Origin: Muricoccus nepalensis | Lineage (GTDB): Bacteria > Pseudomonadota > Alphaproteobacteria > Acetobacterales > Acetobacteraceae | Assembly (NCBI RefSeq): GCF_006438825.1 | Contig: NZ_RCZP01000012.1 | Location: forward strand, 62,001-126,000 | Direction of reading: 5' to 3' | Length of the DNA stretch: 64,000 bases | In this document: one piece after another, positions 49,488 through 60,022 of the stretch | Numbering within the stretch: the first letter of the stretch is position 1 | Layout of the letters: every line of letters starts with the position of its first letter | Made by a program: the position numbers and the translations under genes | Notes under the pieces: generated by a model | The model's database searches: none | Told to the model about the DNA's origin: nothing | What the model saw: only the letters and a program-made list of their open reading frames with translations

Positions 49488-50863
49488 TCGCCGGAACGGA
49501 CGAGCCTGAATCCTTCCCGACCGGCCCTAGCGAGAAGGGGCGACGAGACCCGAAGCTGGTTGCCTCCTGGCGATCCGGGCTTGGGCTCTACTCCGTCTGC
49601 TTGAATGCGCGGGTGCTGGTCGCTGAGGCGCTGGCAACGCGGCCCTCGGCGAAGCCGCTCAGCCAGGCGTCATGCAGGAGCCGCGTGTTCGGCGAAAACG
49701 GACACTCGGTCGGAGAACTCAACGGGTTAGTGCCCGCCTTTCATCCATGAACAGCAATATGGGCGAGGAGCTTGAGCAGCTCGACATACGCTTCCCTTCT
49801 CTTCTGCGAATTATGCACACCACCCCCCTGTCATGCTTCTATTGGCGCAATCGGTCTTGAAGGCGAGGCCAAGCCTGTCGCGCTCCAGGGCGTCCGGTGC
49901 GTCGAGCCTTTGGCTGATGTTTACCTGACCAGGCGCTTCAAGCGGCCCGCATGGCGATGGCGATGGCGCATCGGCGTCGTGGCGAAGGAGCAGCGAACGC
50001 CTCACGTGCTCCGTCAGCCAGCTGCTCCAGAACTTCCATCAGAGGCTTCCAACGGTCCGATCCTGCCGCTTCCTTAGTCGGCGCACGAGCCAGGCAGGTC
50101 AGCGCTGCGGAGGACGGTGAGGGGACGATACGCTGAACTGATCTCGTCATGGTTGTTCCACCGGAAGAGGACATCCGCGGCACTCACGAAACGGTGAGGT
50201 AATCTTTTCTAGGCGCGCCGAGGCCACGAACGCAATCTCTATTCTGCTCGGCGGAAAATAGTTTTGATAATGCCACGACCACTCTGTCCGCCCCGTGTGG
50301 TGGTGAGGATCGGACACCTCTTGAGCCGGGTGAGCGAAATACGATCATGCACGACGCCCCGGCCGCCGGCTTGTTCCTTGCTGCCGCGCTTGCACCGAAA
50401 GCAGCGCGCCAGCGCAGCGAAAGGTGGCTGGAAGCACAGCCGGCAGGCGGTGACCTCATCCATCGCATCGACAATCACCGGGGGATAAGATCGTCGCTCG
50501 TAGAAATCGCCGCCGACTGGGGAAACGACCGTCCTGATTTGACCGTCGCCCTAACGGAATACCGGGCGCACGGGATGAACTTCCCTGTCCCCACACCTTG
50601 GGACCGCGCGTGAGAAACCGTCGTGAGGCCTTGCAGTAGAAGGCCCGTGCCGGGTTCGCTGAGCTGTTTCCGCTGTCATCCATCACCAAAGCCGGACTAG
50701 GGCCTGGGCACTTCGCCAGCCGCAGCGTCAAAGCGAGCCAGCACCGCGCGCTTCAGAGAGACGTTATCCACCGTTCCTGGGGATAGTTCGGTGGGTATCG
50801 AGGTGGTCTGTTGGCCCGCCGGCCGATCCATTCATCGAGATCCTGAAAGATCAAGCAGCGCGA
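49488..50863. other. 1.4-kb region with no recognised gene
   Basis: Open frames on both strands lack coding bias and family motifs. A 70-codon minus-strand frame ending at 49938 (start 50150) includes WKPLMEVLEQLADGAREAF and could be a small gene, but nothing confirms it. G+C is about 60%, lower than the flanking genes. It is a candidate scar of deletions. Confidence 0.45.
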
Positions 50864-52258
50864 TCACCGCCGCGCATCTCCCTCGTCCCGCTCCGCCGCC
50901 GCGAGCCGCTCCACCGCGCGGACATAGCCGTCAGCATCGAACTTCTTCAGGCTGGCCTCGCTCATGGAGCGCACGTTGCCGAAAACCGGCTGAGGTCCCC
51001 AGGGCCGGTCGTGCAGACCGAAGAGCCAGGCCACGTTGGTGAAGGAGTTGGCGTCGCGGCCGTCGATGAAGTAGCGGTTGTTTAGCCGCAGCGCCGTCTC
51101 CCACGCCTCCTCCGGCGAGGCGGACCACTGGACGATCTTCTTTCCCCAGTACATCCGCATGTGGTTGTGCATGTAGCCGGTCTCGCGCATCTCCATCATG
51201 GCCGCGTTCCAGTAGCGGTCGTGGGTCAGGCCCTGCTCGAACTGCTCGGGCGTGTACCGGTGCAGCCGAGGGTCGTCCCGATGCGCGTCGAGCGTCTTGC
51301 GCGCCCAGCCGGGCACGCAGGCGTAGTCGTCGTAGCGCGGCTCGTAATGGATATGGTTGATGGCGAGCTCGCGGCGGATCACGACCTCCTCGACATAGGC
51401 GGCCTTGTCGTCGACGTCCCCGGTGTTTGCCGCCCGCACCGCCAGCGCGATCGCCACGGGCGAGATCTGGCCAAAATGCAGGTAGGGGCTCATGTGCGAG
51501 GCGGCGCCGGCCTCGGGCCTTCCCCGCACCGTCGCGTACCGGCCGAAGGGGCCACCCAGGTAGTGCCGCAGCCGCGCCTCGGCCACGGAGGCTCCGCCCC
51601 GGAACCGCCGCACGGGCCGAACGCTTTGGTCCGCCTTCAAGCTGGCGACCAGCCTCGGCACGTCCTCCAGGCCCAGGGTGCTCTTATACCGCAGGTCCGA
51701 GGCGGGGCGATTAACCCGTCGCTCGTCGAGCGGCACCAGGTAGTCCGGCAGCAGCCGGTTGAGCTTGGGCCGTAGTGTCCGCGCGGCAATCTCGTGCTTG
51801 GGCGACGCGGTCTCGACCGGAACCACCACGTCGCCCTCGACCTGCACCACCCCGCAGGGCGCGCGCGCGGCGAAGTCCGCGTAGAACCCGATGGCCGGCT
51901 TGAGGTAGGTCCGGTCGCAGACGACCAGGGCGGCGTCGGCCGCGTAGCGCAGCGCTGTCTCCACCGGCGGGTCCCGGTGGGCCACGAAGGCGATGCCGCG
52001 CCGTTCCAGCGCCGGTCCCACCTCCGCCATGCCCTCAAGCAGGAAGCTCCAGTGGCGGGCATTCACCTCTGGGAACCCTTCGGCGATGCCGTAGCAGACC
52101 AGGACGGGCAGGTTGCGCGCGTTGGCTTCGTCGACCGCGTGCTCGAGGGCCGGGTTGAAGACGGCGCGCTGCGACAAGCCCATCCAGTAGAGAACGTAGG
52201 ACGCGCGCGCGTTCTCCGGCAGGTCGTTGAGGGAACGGATCCGTGTCGGCTGAATCAT
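50864..52258 (-). CDS. Class II CPD photolyase
   Basis: 464 residues. The N-terminal antenna domain begins with RASYVLYWMGLSQRAVFNPALEHAVDEAN; the FAD domain includes SHMSPYLHFGQISPVAIAL, VEEVVIRRELAINHIHYEPRYDDYACVPGWARKTLDAHRDDPR and MHNHMRMYWGKKIVQWSASPEEAWETALRLNNRYFIDGRDANSF, all typical of class II enzymes. It repairs cyclobutane pyrimidine dimers using light. ATG 52258 follows the standard IRSLN leader. It is downstream of a small unknown gene on the same strand. Confidence 0.93.
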   Translation of the reverse strand: MIQPTRIRSLNDLPENARASYVLYWMGLSQRAVFNPALEHAVDEANARNLPVLVCYGIAEGFPEVNARHWSFLLEGMAEVGPALERRGIAFVAHRDPPVETALRYAADAALVVCDRTYLKPAIGFYADFAARAPCGVVQVEGDVVVPVETASPKHEIAARTLRPKLNRLLPDYLVPLDERRVNRPASDLRYKSTLGLEDVPRLVASLKADQSVRPVRRFRGGASVAEARLRHYLGGPFGRYATVRGRPEAGAASHMSPYLHFGQISPVAIALAVRAANTGDVDDKAAYVEEVVIRRELAINHIHYEPRYDDYACVPGWARKTLDAHRDDPRLHRYTPEQFEQGLTHDRYWNAAMMEMRETGYMHNHMRMYWGKKIVQWSASPEEAWETALRLNNRYFIDGRDANSFTNVAWLFGLHDRPWGPQPVFGNVRSMSEASLKKFDADGYVRAVERLAAAERDEGDARR

Positions 52259-52479
52259 GGTCTGGCATGTGGTGCGTGAGCGCGAGGCGTGTAGCCGCTG
52301 GCGTGGCAACGCCCGGATGGGCCAGGCCTTCGGGGAGCGACGCGGGCCAACGCCTGGCCCGCTGAACTCAGACCCCAACACTCAGTCGCGCCGAATGGAT
52401 GGAGCCGGCGGGTTCCGCACGGTCCGGTTCCCCCGAACCGCATCGACCAGCCTTGAAACCTTGCCGCCGCCACCCTCCC

Positions 52480-52911
52480 TCAGCGTCGGAAGCGGCAGCC
52501 CGCGATGCGCTTGGCCCGCGCCTTGGATGAGGTCTTCGTGGGGGTCTTCGTGGGGGCCTTCGGAACGGGCTGGGCCAAGGGGATGCCATCGGTCCCCGCG
52601 TAGCGCTGGAGCGTCGCGCCGGCGGCGAGGTGCGGGTAGGCCTGCGCGCCTTTCGCCCATGTCCTGGCGAAGGCGGCCACTTCGGCGTGGTCTTGTCCCC
52701 GTATGGTCTGGACGAGGAAATGCGCGGCCTGCGCCGGACGGAGCCGTTCCCGGCGCAGCAGGTGGAGGTGCCATTCGCGGGCCCGGAGGGGACACCAGTC
52801 CACCAGGGCTTCCTGCAGCGCCCTGCGCACCTCGGCCGGCAGTTCCTCGTAGGCCCGGTAGGGGTCACCCTTGAGCTTGCTGTAAGGCTTGGCGGCCATG
52901 CTGTTGTCCAT
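52480..52911 (-). CDS. Hypothetical protein with basic Lys/Thr tail
   Basis: 143 residues, ATG 52911 after AAGGCGG. The first 105 (DPYRAYEELPAEVRRALQEALVDWCPLRAREWHLHLLRRER) are helix-rich; then a KAPTKTPTKTSSKARAKR tail follows, similar to histone-H1-like tails. No family is recognised with confidence. It may share a transcript with the photolyase, 221 bases downstream. Confidence 0.6.
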   Translation of the reverse strand: MDNSMAAKPYSKLKGDPYRAYEELPAEVRRALQEALVDWCPLRAREWHLHLLRRERLRPAQAAHFLVQTIRGQDHAEVAAFARTWAKGAQAYPHLAAGATLQRYAGTDGIPLAQPVPKAPTKTPTKTSSKARAKRIAGCRFRR

Positions 52912-53096
52912 GGCCGCCTTCTACCGGAGGAAAGCCCTGGGGCAAGCCGTGGCGCTGATTGCCCGGTACTCCGTTCGAAGGCCGTGGCACCGAGGGCGGC
53001 AAAGGGCGACGGTCCGGCCGGCCGGTCACCCCGGCCTGACGTGCCGCGTCGCAGGGGTGCGACCGGCCTGCTTCTGACACCGGTCCTCCGCAGCCC

Positions 53097-53969
53097 TCAT
53101 GAGCAGATTTCATTCGCAAGCCAGGCGCGCAGCGCCGCGAGAGCGGGATCCCCTGCCCTGGCCGCGTCGTGCAGCAGGGTGAAGTGCCGGCTGGTCCGCC
53201 GGATATGCGGGTGGGGCGCGACCACCCGGCCGGTAGCGAGGTCCTGCGCGACCAGGGCCTGGATGGCCATGGCGACGCCCAGACCCTCCGCGGCCGCGTC
53301 GAGGGCAAGGGCGATGCTCTCGAACCGCGGGCCGGCGGCGGCATCCACGCCGTCCAGGCCGGCCTCCGCGAGCCAGCGCGACCAATCGTCGGGGCGCTGG
53401 CGGGAATGCAGCAGCGTCGCACGCTGCCAGTGGAAGCGGGGGAGGAGCGAGGGCGCGCAGACCGGTCCCGTTTCGATCGCCACGAGCGGCATCGCCTGGA
53501 GACCGGGGCGCGGGCGGCCATCGGCCACCGCGATCACCGCGTCGAAGTGGCCGGGGACGAGTTCCAGCGGATCAGCGGTGGTCTGGAGCTCGAGCTCCAG
53601 CTCGGGATGACGCTCCCGCAAGCGGTTCCAGCGCGGGATGAGCCACCGGCTGGCGAAGAGCGCGTAGGCGCCGATCCGCAGCCGCCGCGGCGGCGTGGCG
53701 CGCCGCGTGGCGACGAGACCGGCGGCGATGCGGTCCAGCCCCTCCTTCGCGGCGGCGAAGAGCGCCTCCCCGGCCGGGGTGAGGGCAAGGCCGGTGGCAC
53801 CCCGCGTGAAGAGGGCGGTGCCGACCTCCTCCTCCAACGCTCGCACGCCACGGCTCACGGCCCCGGGGGTGACGAGCAGTTCCCCGGCGGCGCGCGTGAC
53901 GCTGCGGTGGCGGGCCGCCGCCTCGAAGCTGCGGAGCGGGATAAGCGAGGGAAGGCGCCGGTAGGTCAT
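53097..53969 (-). CDS. LysR-family regulator (GcvA/AmpR type)
   Basis: 290 residues: LPSLIPLRSFEAAARHRSVTRAAGELLVTPGAVSRGVRALEEEVGTALF is the helix-turn-helix of the GcvA/AmpR subgroup, where the protein starts with RLPSLxxLRSFEAAAR. A perfect LysR box lies 4 bases upstream of its start. It is divergent from an acyl-CoA dehydrogenase/TctC unit and probably controls it. Confidence 0.92.
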   Translation of the reverse strand: MTYRRLPSLIPLRSFEAAARHRSVTRAAGELLVTPGAVSRGVRALEEEVGTALFTRGATGLALTPAGEALFAAAKEGLDRIAAGLVATRRATPPRRLRIGAYALFASRWLIPRWNRLRERHPELELELQTTADPLELVPGHFDAVIAVADGRPRPGLQAMPLVAIETGPVCAPSLLPRFHWQRATLLHSRQRPDDWSRWLAEAGLDGVDAAAGPRFESIALALDAAAEGLGVAMAIQALVAQDLATGRVVAPHPHIRRTSRHFTLLHDAARAGDPALAALRAWLANEICS

Positions 53970-53973
53970 GGGA

Positions 53974-53992
53974 CGTTGAGCCTAGCTCAACG
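53974..53992. promoter_or_regulatory. LysR-box operator (perfect 8-base arms)
   Basis: CGTTGAGC (53974-53981), CTA, GCTCAACG (53985-53992): a perfect inverted repeat containing TGAGCCTAGCTCA (T-N11-A). It lies right before the LysR start and 77 bases before the acyl-CoA dehydrogenase. Confidence 0.78.
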
Positions 53993-54069
53993 CCACCCCC
54001 GAACAAATCGATTGGAACGATGCCGGGCCGGGGCCAACCTCCGGGCAAGCAGGCCTCGAGGCAGCACCC

Positions 54070-55773
54070 ATGCACATCCGTTCCCCCGCCCCCCCGTCCG
54101 GTGCCGCCACGATCCCCGACAGCCAGGGACTGAACCTCTACCGGGCCGATCCAGCGCTGGCGGACCTGGCCTCGCTCTACCTGCCGGGGGGGCTGGCATC
54201 GCACCTGGCGCCGCACCTGGACCGGCTGGGCGCCCTCGCCGGCGGCGCGCTGGACCGGCTGGCGATGACGGCGGACCAGAACCCGCCGGTCCTGCACCAC
54301 CGCAGCCGAAGGGGCGGCGACGAGCAGAGAATCGAGTACCACCCGGCCTATCGCGAGATGGAGCGGCTCGCCTTCGGGGAGTTCGGGCTGGCCGCCCTGT
54401 CGCACCGCCCGGGCGTGCTGGGCTGGGACCAGCCCATGCCGCCGGCGGCGAAGTACCTGCTGACCTACCTCTTCGTGCAGGCGGAGTTCGGGCTGTGCTG
54501 CCCTGTCTCGATGACGGACAGCCTGACCCGGACGCTGCGGAAGTTCGGGGCGCCGGAGCTGGTCGCGCGCTACCTTCCGGCGCTGACCAGCCAGGACCTC
54601 GACGCCCTGCACCAGGGCGCGATGTTCATGACCGAGCAGGGCGCGGGGTCCGACATCGCGGCCACCGCGGTGCGCGCGGCGCCCCGCGAGGACGGCACCT
54701 GGGCGCTGAGCGGCGACAAGTGGTTCTGCTCCAACCCCGACGCCGGGCTGGCGATGGTGCTGGCCCGCCGGGAAGGCGGCGCGCCCGGCCTGAAGGGGGT
54801 CTCTCTCTTCCTTCTGCCCCGCACCCTGCCGGACGGCACGCCGAACCACCACCGCGTCGCCCGGCTGAAGCCGAAGCTCGGCACCCGTTCCATGGCCTCC
54901 GGCGAGGTCACGATGAACGGCGCCATCGCCTGGCTGGTGGGGGAGCCGGAGGCCGGGTTCCGGCAGATGGCCGACATGGTCAACAACTCCCGCCTGTCGA
55001 ACGGCGTCCGCGCGGCGGGGATGATGCGGCGCGCGGTGACGGAGGCGCTGTTCATCGCGCACCGCCGGGTCGCCTTCGGCCGGCGGCTGGTGGAGATGCC
55101 GCTGATGCGGCGCCAGCTCCTGAAGATGACCGTGCCGATGGAGCAGGCGCGGACGATGGTGTTCCAGGCCGCCGAGGCCCTGCGCCGCGCGGATGCCGGG
55201 GAGGAAGGGGCCTACCCGCTCCTCCGGATCCTGACGCCGCTGCTCAAGTTCCGGGCCTGCCGCGACGCGCGCAAGGTGACGGGCGACGCGATGGAGGTGC
55301 GCGGGGGCTGCGGCTACATCGAGGAGTGGTCGGACGCCCGGCTGCTGCGCGACGCCCATCTCGGCAGCATCTGGGAGGGCACGAGCAACATCGTGGCGCT
55401 CGACGTGCTGCGCGCCGCGACGCGCGAGGGATCCCTGCCCGTCCTGCGCGACCACCTGCGCGGGCTGCAGGGGAACGGCGGGGCGCTTCCGGAGGCGGGA
55501 CCGGCCATGGAGCGCGCCGTCGCGCTGGCGGAGGCCGCCCAGGAGGACCCCTCGCTCGCCCGGCAGGCGGCGTCCGCGCTGTACCACGTGACCTCGGCGG
55601 CCGCGCTGGCCTGGGAGGCGGAGCGGCTGGGCCGGCCGGAGCGGCTCGCGCTGGCGCGCCTGGTGCTGCGGCACCGCGTGCTGCCGCGCGACCCGCTGGA
55701 TCCATTCCAGGGGAACGAGCACGACGGGGACCTGCTGCGCGATCCGGGCGCCGGGACGGGAGACGAGGCATGA
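54070..55773 (+). CDS. Acyl-CoA dehydrogenase family protein (AidB-like)
   Basis: 567 residues. DSQGLNLYRADPALADLASLYLP is the AidB-type N-terminal domain; MTEQGAGSDIAATAVRA, SGDKWFCSNPDAGLAMVLAR and GCGYIEEWSDARLLRDAHLGSIWEGTSNIVALDVLRA are the FAD-binding acyl-CoA dehydrogenase core. AidB-like proteins bind DNA and FAD; whether this one dehydrogenates an acyl-CoA is unknown. The long C-terminal helical part fits AidB. It overlaps the TctC gene by 4 bases (ATGA). Confidence 0.9.
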   Translation: MHIRSPAPPSGAATIPDSQGLNLYRADPALADLASLYLPGGLASHLAPHLDRLGALAGGALDRLAMTADQNPPVLHHRSRRGGDEQRIEYHPAYREMERLAFGEFGLAALSHRPGVLGWDQPMPPAAKYLLTYLFVQAEFGLCCPVSMTDSLTRTLRKFGAPELVARYLPALTSQDLDALHQGAMFMTEQGAGSDIAATAVRAAPREDGTWALSGDKWFCSNPDAGLAMVLARREGGAPGLKGVSLFLLPRTLPDGTPNHHRVARLKPKLGTRSMASGEVTMNGAIAWLVGEPEAGFRQMADMVNNSRLSNGVRAAGMMRRAVTEALFIAHRRVAFGRRLVEMPLMRRQLLKMTVPMEQARTMVFQAAEALRRADAGEEGAYPLLRILTPLLKFRACRDARKVTGDAMEVRGGCGYIEEWSDARLLRDAHLGSIWEGTSNIVALDVLRAATREGSLPVLRDHLRGLQGNGGALPEAGPAMERAVALAEAAQEDPSLARQAASALYHVTSAAALAWEAERLGRPERLALARLVLRHRVLPRDPLDPFQGNEHDGDLLRDPGAGTGDEA

Positions 55774-56732
55774 CGCACCGCCGCACCCTGCTGACCGCCG
55801 CGGCGCTCGGCGCCCTGGCCCGGCCGGCGCTGGCCCAGACCGGCGCGCGGCCCGTCACGCTGGTCGTCCCCTTCTCGCCCGGGGGGCCGACGGACCTGAT
55901 CGCCCGGCGGCTGGCGGCAAGCCTCGGGGAAGGATTGGGGCAGACCGTCGTGGTCGAGAACCGCGCGGGGGCCGGCGGAAACATCGGCGCGGAGTTCGTC
56001 GCGCGGTCCGCGCCGGATGGGCACACCATCCTCTTCGGCACCTCGGGCCCCCTGGCCATCAACCGGATGCTCTACCCCGGCCAGTCCTACGACCCGGCCA
56101 GGGACTTCACCCCGGTCGCGCCGCTCGGGCGCATCCCGAACGTGCTGGCGGTGAACGGAAGCGTGCCGGCGACGAACGTTCAGGAACTGATCGCGCTGGC
56201 GAAGCGGGAGCGGCTGACCTTCGGCTCCTCCGGGAACGGCGCGTCCTCGCACCTCGCGGGCGCCCTGTTCAACGCCATGGCCGGCACGAGCATCGAGCAC
56301 ATCCCCTACCGCGGCACCGGCCCGGCGCTGAACGACCTCGTGGCCGGGCACGTGGCCATGGTGTTCACGGACGTGCTGACCGCCCTCCCCCATCTGCAGG
56401 GCGGCCGGGTGCGGGCGCTGGGGATCACCACGGCCGAGCGCTCCACCGTGCTGCCGGACCTGCCGACCGTCGCCGAGCAGGGGCTGCCCGGCTACGACGC
56501 CTCGGTCTTCTTCGGCCTGGTCCTGGCGGCCGGGACACCGGAACCGGCCCGGGAGCGGCTTCGCGGCACCTTCGCCACCGTCGTCGCCGGGGCGGAGATG
56601 CGGCGCTTCCTGGAGAGCCAGGGCATGCAGGTCGCGCCGGAGCTCACGCCGGGGGCTCTCACCGCGCTGATGGCGACGGAGACGGAACGCTGGGCGCGGG
56701 TCATCCGGGAGGCGAAGGTCAAGGCGGACTGA
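55770..56732 (+). CDS. TctC (Bug) family solute receptor
   Basis: 320 residues, signal peptide MTHRRTLLTAAALGALARPALAQ. PVTLVVPFSPGGPTDLIARRLAASL, QTVVVENRAGAGGNIGAEFVARSAPDGHTILFGTSG and IPYRGTGPALNDLVAGHVAMVFTD are classic Bug motifs, with the conserved GGxxD loop intact. Paired by overlap with an acyl-CoA dehydrogenase, so a carboxylate taken up as substrate for CoA-linked oxidation is a reasonable idea. No TctAB here. Confidence 0.93.
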   Translation: MTHRRTLLTAAALGALARPALAQTGARPVTLVVPFSPGGPTDLIARRLAASLGEGLGQTVVVENRAGAGGNIGAEFVARSAPDGHTILFGTSGPLAINRMLYPGQSYDPARDFTPVAPLGRIPNVLAVNGSVPATNVQELIALAKRERLTFGSSGNGASSHLAGALFNAMAGTSIEHIPYRGTGPALNDLVAGHVAMVFTDVLTALPHLQGGRVRALGITTAERSTVLPDLPTVAEQGLPGYDASVFFGLVLAAGTPEPARERLRGTFATVVAGAEMRRFLESQGMQVAPELTPGALTALMATETERWARVIREAKVKAD

Positions 56733-56862
56733 CGTCGCGCGTGGGTGACCGCCCGGCCTGCACGATTGAACCAGGCCGAGGCCCAACCCCGGCCACAGGT
56801 CGGGGCGGTGAGCGCGACGCGTCCGATGCCCCGGCCGCCCGGAGGCAGGGGCATCCGGCTCC

Positions 56863-58892
<2,030 letters not shown>

Positions 58893-58906
58893 CCGGGTGA
58901 CGGGTG

Positions 58907-58936
58907 AAGCTCCGCCGACAAGCGTTGGATTGTCAA
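58907..58936 (-). promoter_or_regulatory. Probable thiC promoter
   Basis: A perfect -35 TTGACA (58936-58931, minus strand) stands 18 bases from GAGCTT (58912-58907), a weak -10. This starts transcription near 58900, just before the riboswitch. Confidence 0.5.
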
Positions 58937-59383
58937 CAGGCCTTTTGAGCATCCCCCTCCCTGTAACCTTGCCCGGCGACGAACGGCGGTAGCCGAAACG
59001 CGGTTGACCGCGTGCACCCGACCTTGCGGCTCGCACGAGCATCAACGGCGCCAACCGTGACCCCCGCCGGCGGGCTAAAGCCCTCGGCGCGCTTCGGGAC
59101 CGCGCGCCGACCCCGCCGCAAGCGCAGCAAGCGCCGCCCTGACAAAGCCCGTGACCACCGCCGCGGCCAGCGTCAGTGCCACGCCCGCGGCATCACGCTG
59201 CGCCCGGCCAAACGGTGGGGGGCCAGTCCCTGCCCCGCGCACCAAGGTCACGCCCCGCTCGGCCCGGCACCAACTCACCGGCCAAGGCCCGCAAGCGCCC
59301 TTCGCGTAGGACATTCTTTACGAAGCCAAGTCCAATGTGAGCGGCGCCAGTTCGATCCCCAAGGGAAGGGAGGTGGGGTTATC
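58937..59383. other. Intergenic region between thiC leader and heme oxygenase
   Basis: About 450 bases, divergent promoters expected. No gene is recognised; G+C-rich repeats such as the GCGCCGC words near 59100-59240 give long but non-coding frames. Confidence 0.5.
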
Positions 59384-60022
59384 ATGCGACAAGCGACCTG
59401 TTCCCCGCTCCTCCACACGGCTCCGCTATCAACCCCGCTGTCCCAGCGGCTCCGCGAGGACACGCGGCAAGCCCACACGGCCGTTGAGCGGCAACTCCGT
59501 CTCCCGGAAGCGATCGCCTCCCGTGAGGATTACGTCGCCTTCCTCCGGCGGTTCTTCCGCCTCCTGCGTCCGTTGGAGAAGCGCTTGCTCGCTTTTCCGG
59601 ACTGGCAGGACCACGGAATCGACGTCGTCGAGCACTGCCAGGTGCCGCGGCTGGAGGCCGACCTTCGGTCCCTCCAACCCGGCGTGCCGCTCCCTCCGCA
59701 CGCACCGGCGGCGGCGCTCCCCTGCCTTCCCGGGTTCGCCCAGGCCCTCGGCGCCCTCTACGTCCTGAAGGGATCGATGATGGGCGGCGAGGTGATCCTC
59801 CGCCACCTCCTGGCAGCCGGGATCGACGGCGTGGCGGTGGCCAGCCGCTTCCTCGGCGCCGGCCGGGCGCAGGCGGGCGGTCACTGGCAGGCCTTCCGCG
59901 CCTGCCTCGACCACTACGGCGCCGCCGCCCCGGAGGACGCCTCGATGGTCGTGGCCGGGGCGGAGGAGAGCTTCCGATCAGTTGGCGAGTGGATGCAGAG
60001 CACCCGCTGGAGAGAGATGTGA
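59384..60022 (+). CDS. Heme oxygenase (biliverdin-producing, BphO-like)
   Basis: 212 residues of the helical heme oxygenase fold. LSQRLREDTRQAHTAVERQLRLPEAI has the proximal His; FLRRFFRLLRPLEKRLLAF and ALGALYVLKGSMMGGEVI match bacterial members associated with phytochromes. It converts heme to biliverdin, the chromophore of the phytochrome encoded immediately downstream; the two genes overlap by 4 bases. ATG 59384 has GGAGG a few bases upstream. Confidence 0.92.
   Translation: MRQATCSPLLHTAPLSTPLSQRLREDTRQAHTAVERQLRLPEAIASREDYVAFLRRFFRLLRPLEKRLLAFPDWQDHGIDVVEHCQVPRLEADLRSLQPGVPLPPHAPAAALPCLPGFAQALGALYVLKGSMMGGEVILRHLLAAGIDGVAVASRFLGAGRAQAGGHWQAFRACLDHYGAAAPEDASMVVAGAEESFRSVGEWMQSTRWREM

Noticed and set aside
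50239-50613. Two overlapping 80-90 codon frames in the gene-poor region
   Set aside because: No ribosome binding sites, coding bias or recognisable motif on either strand.
53169-56732. A single 1187-codon open frame on the plus strand
   Set aside because: Only its last 320 codons are a real protein (TctC). The rest is an antisense or off-frame shadow of LysR and the acyl-CoA dehydrogenase, with Arg/Gly/Pro-rich nonsense typical of high G+C DNA.
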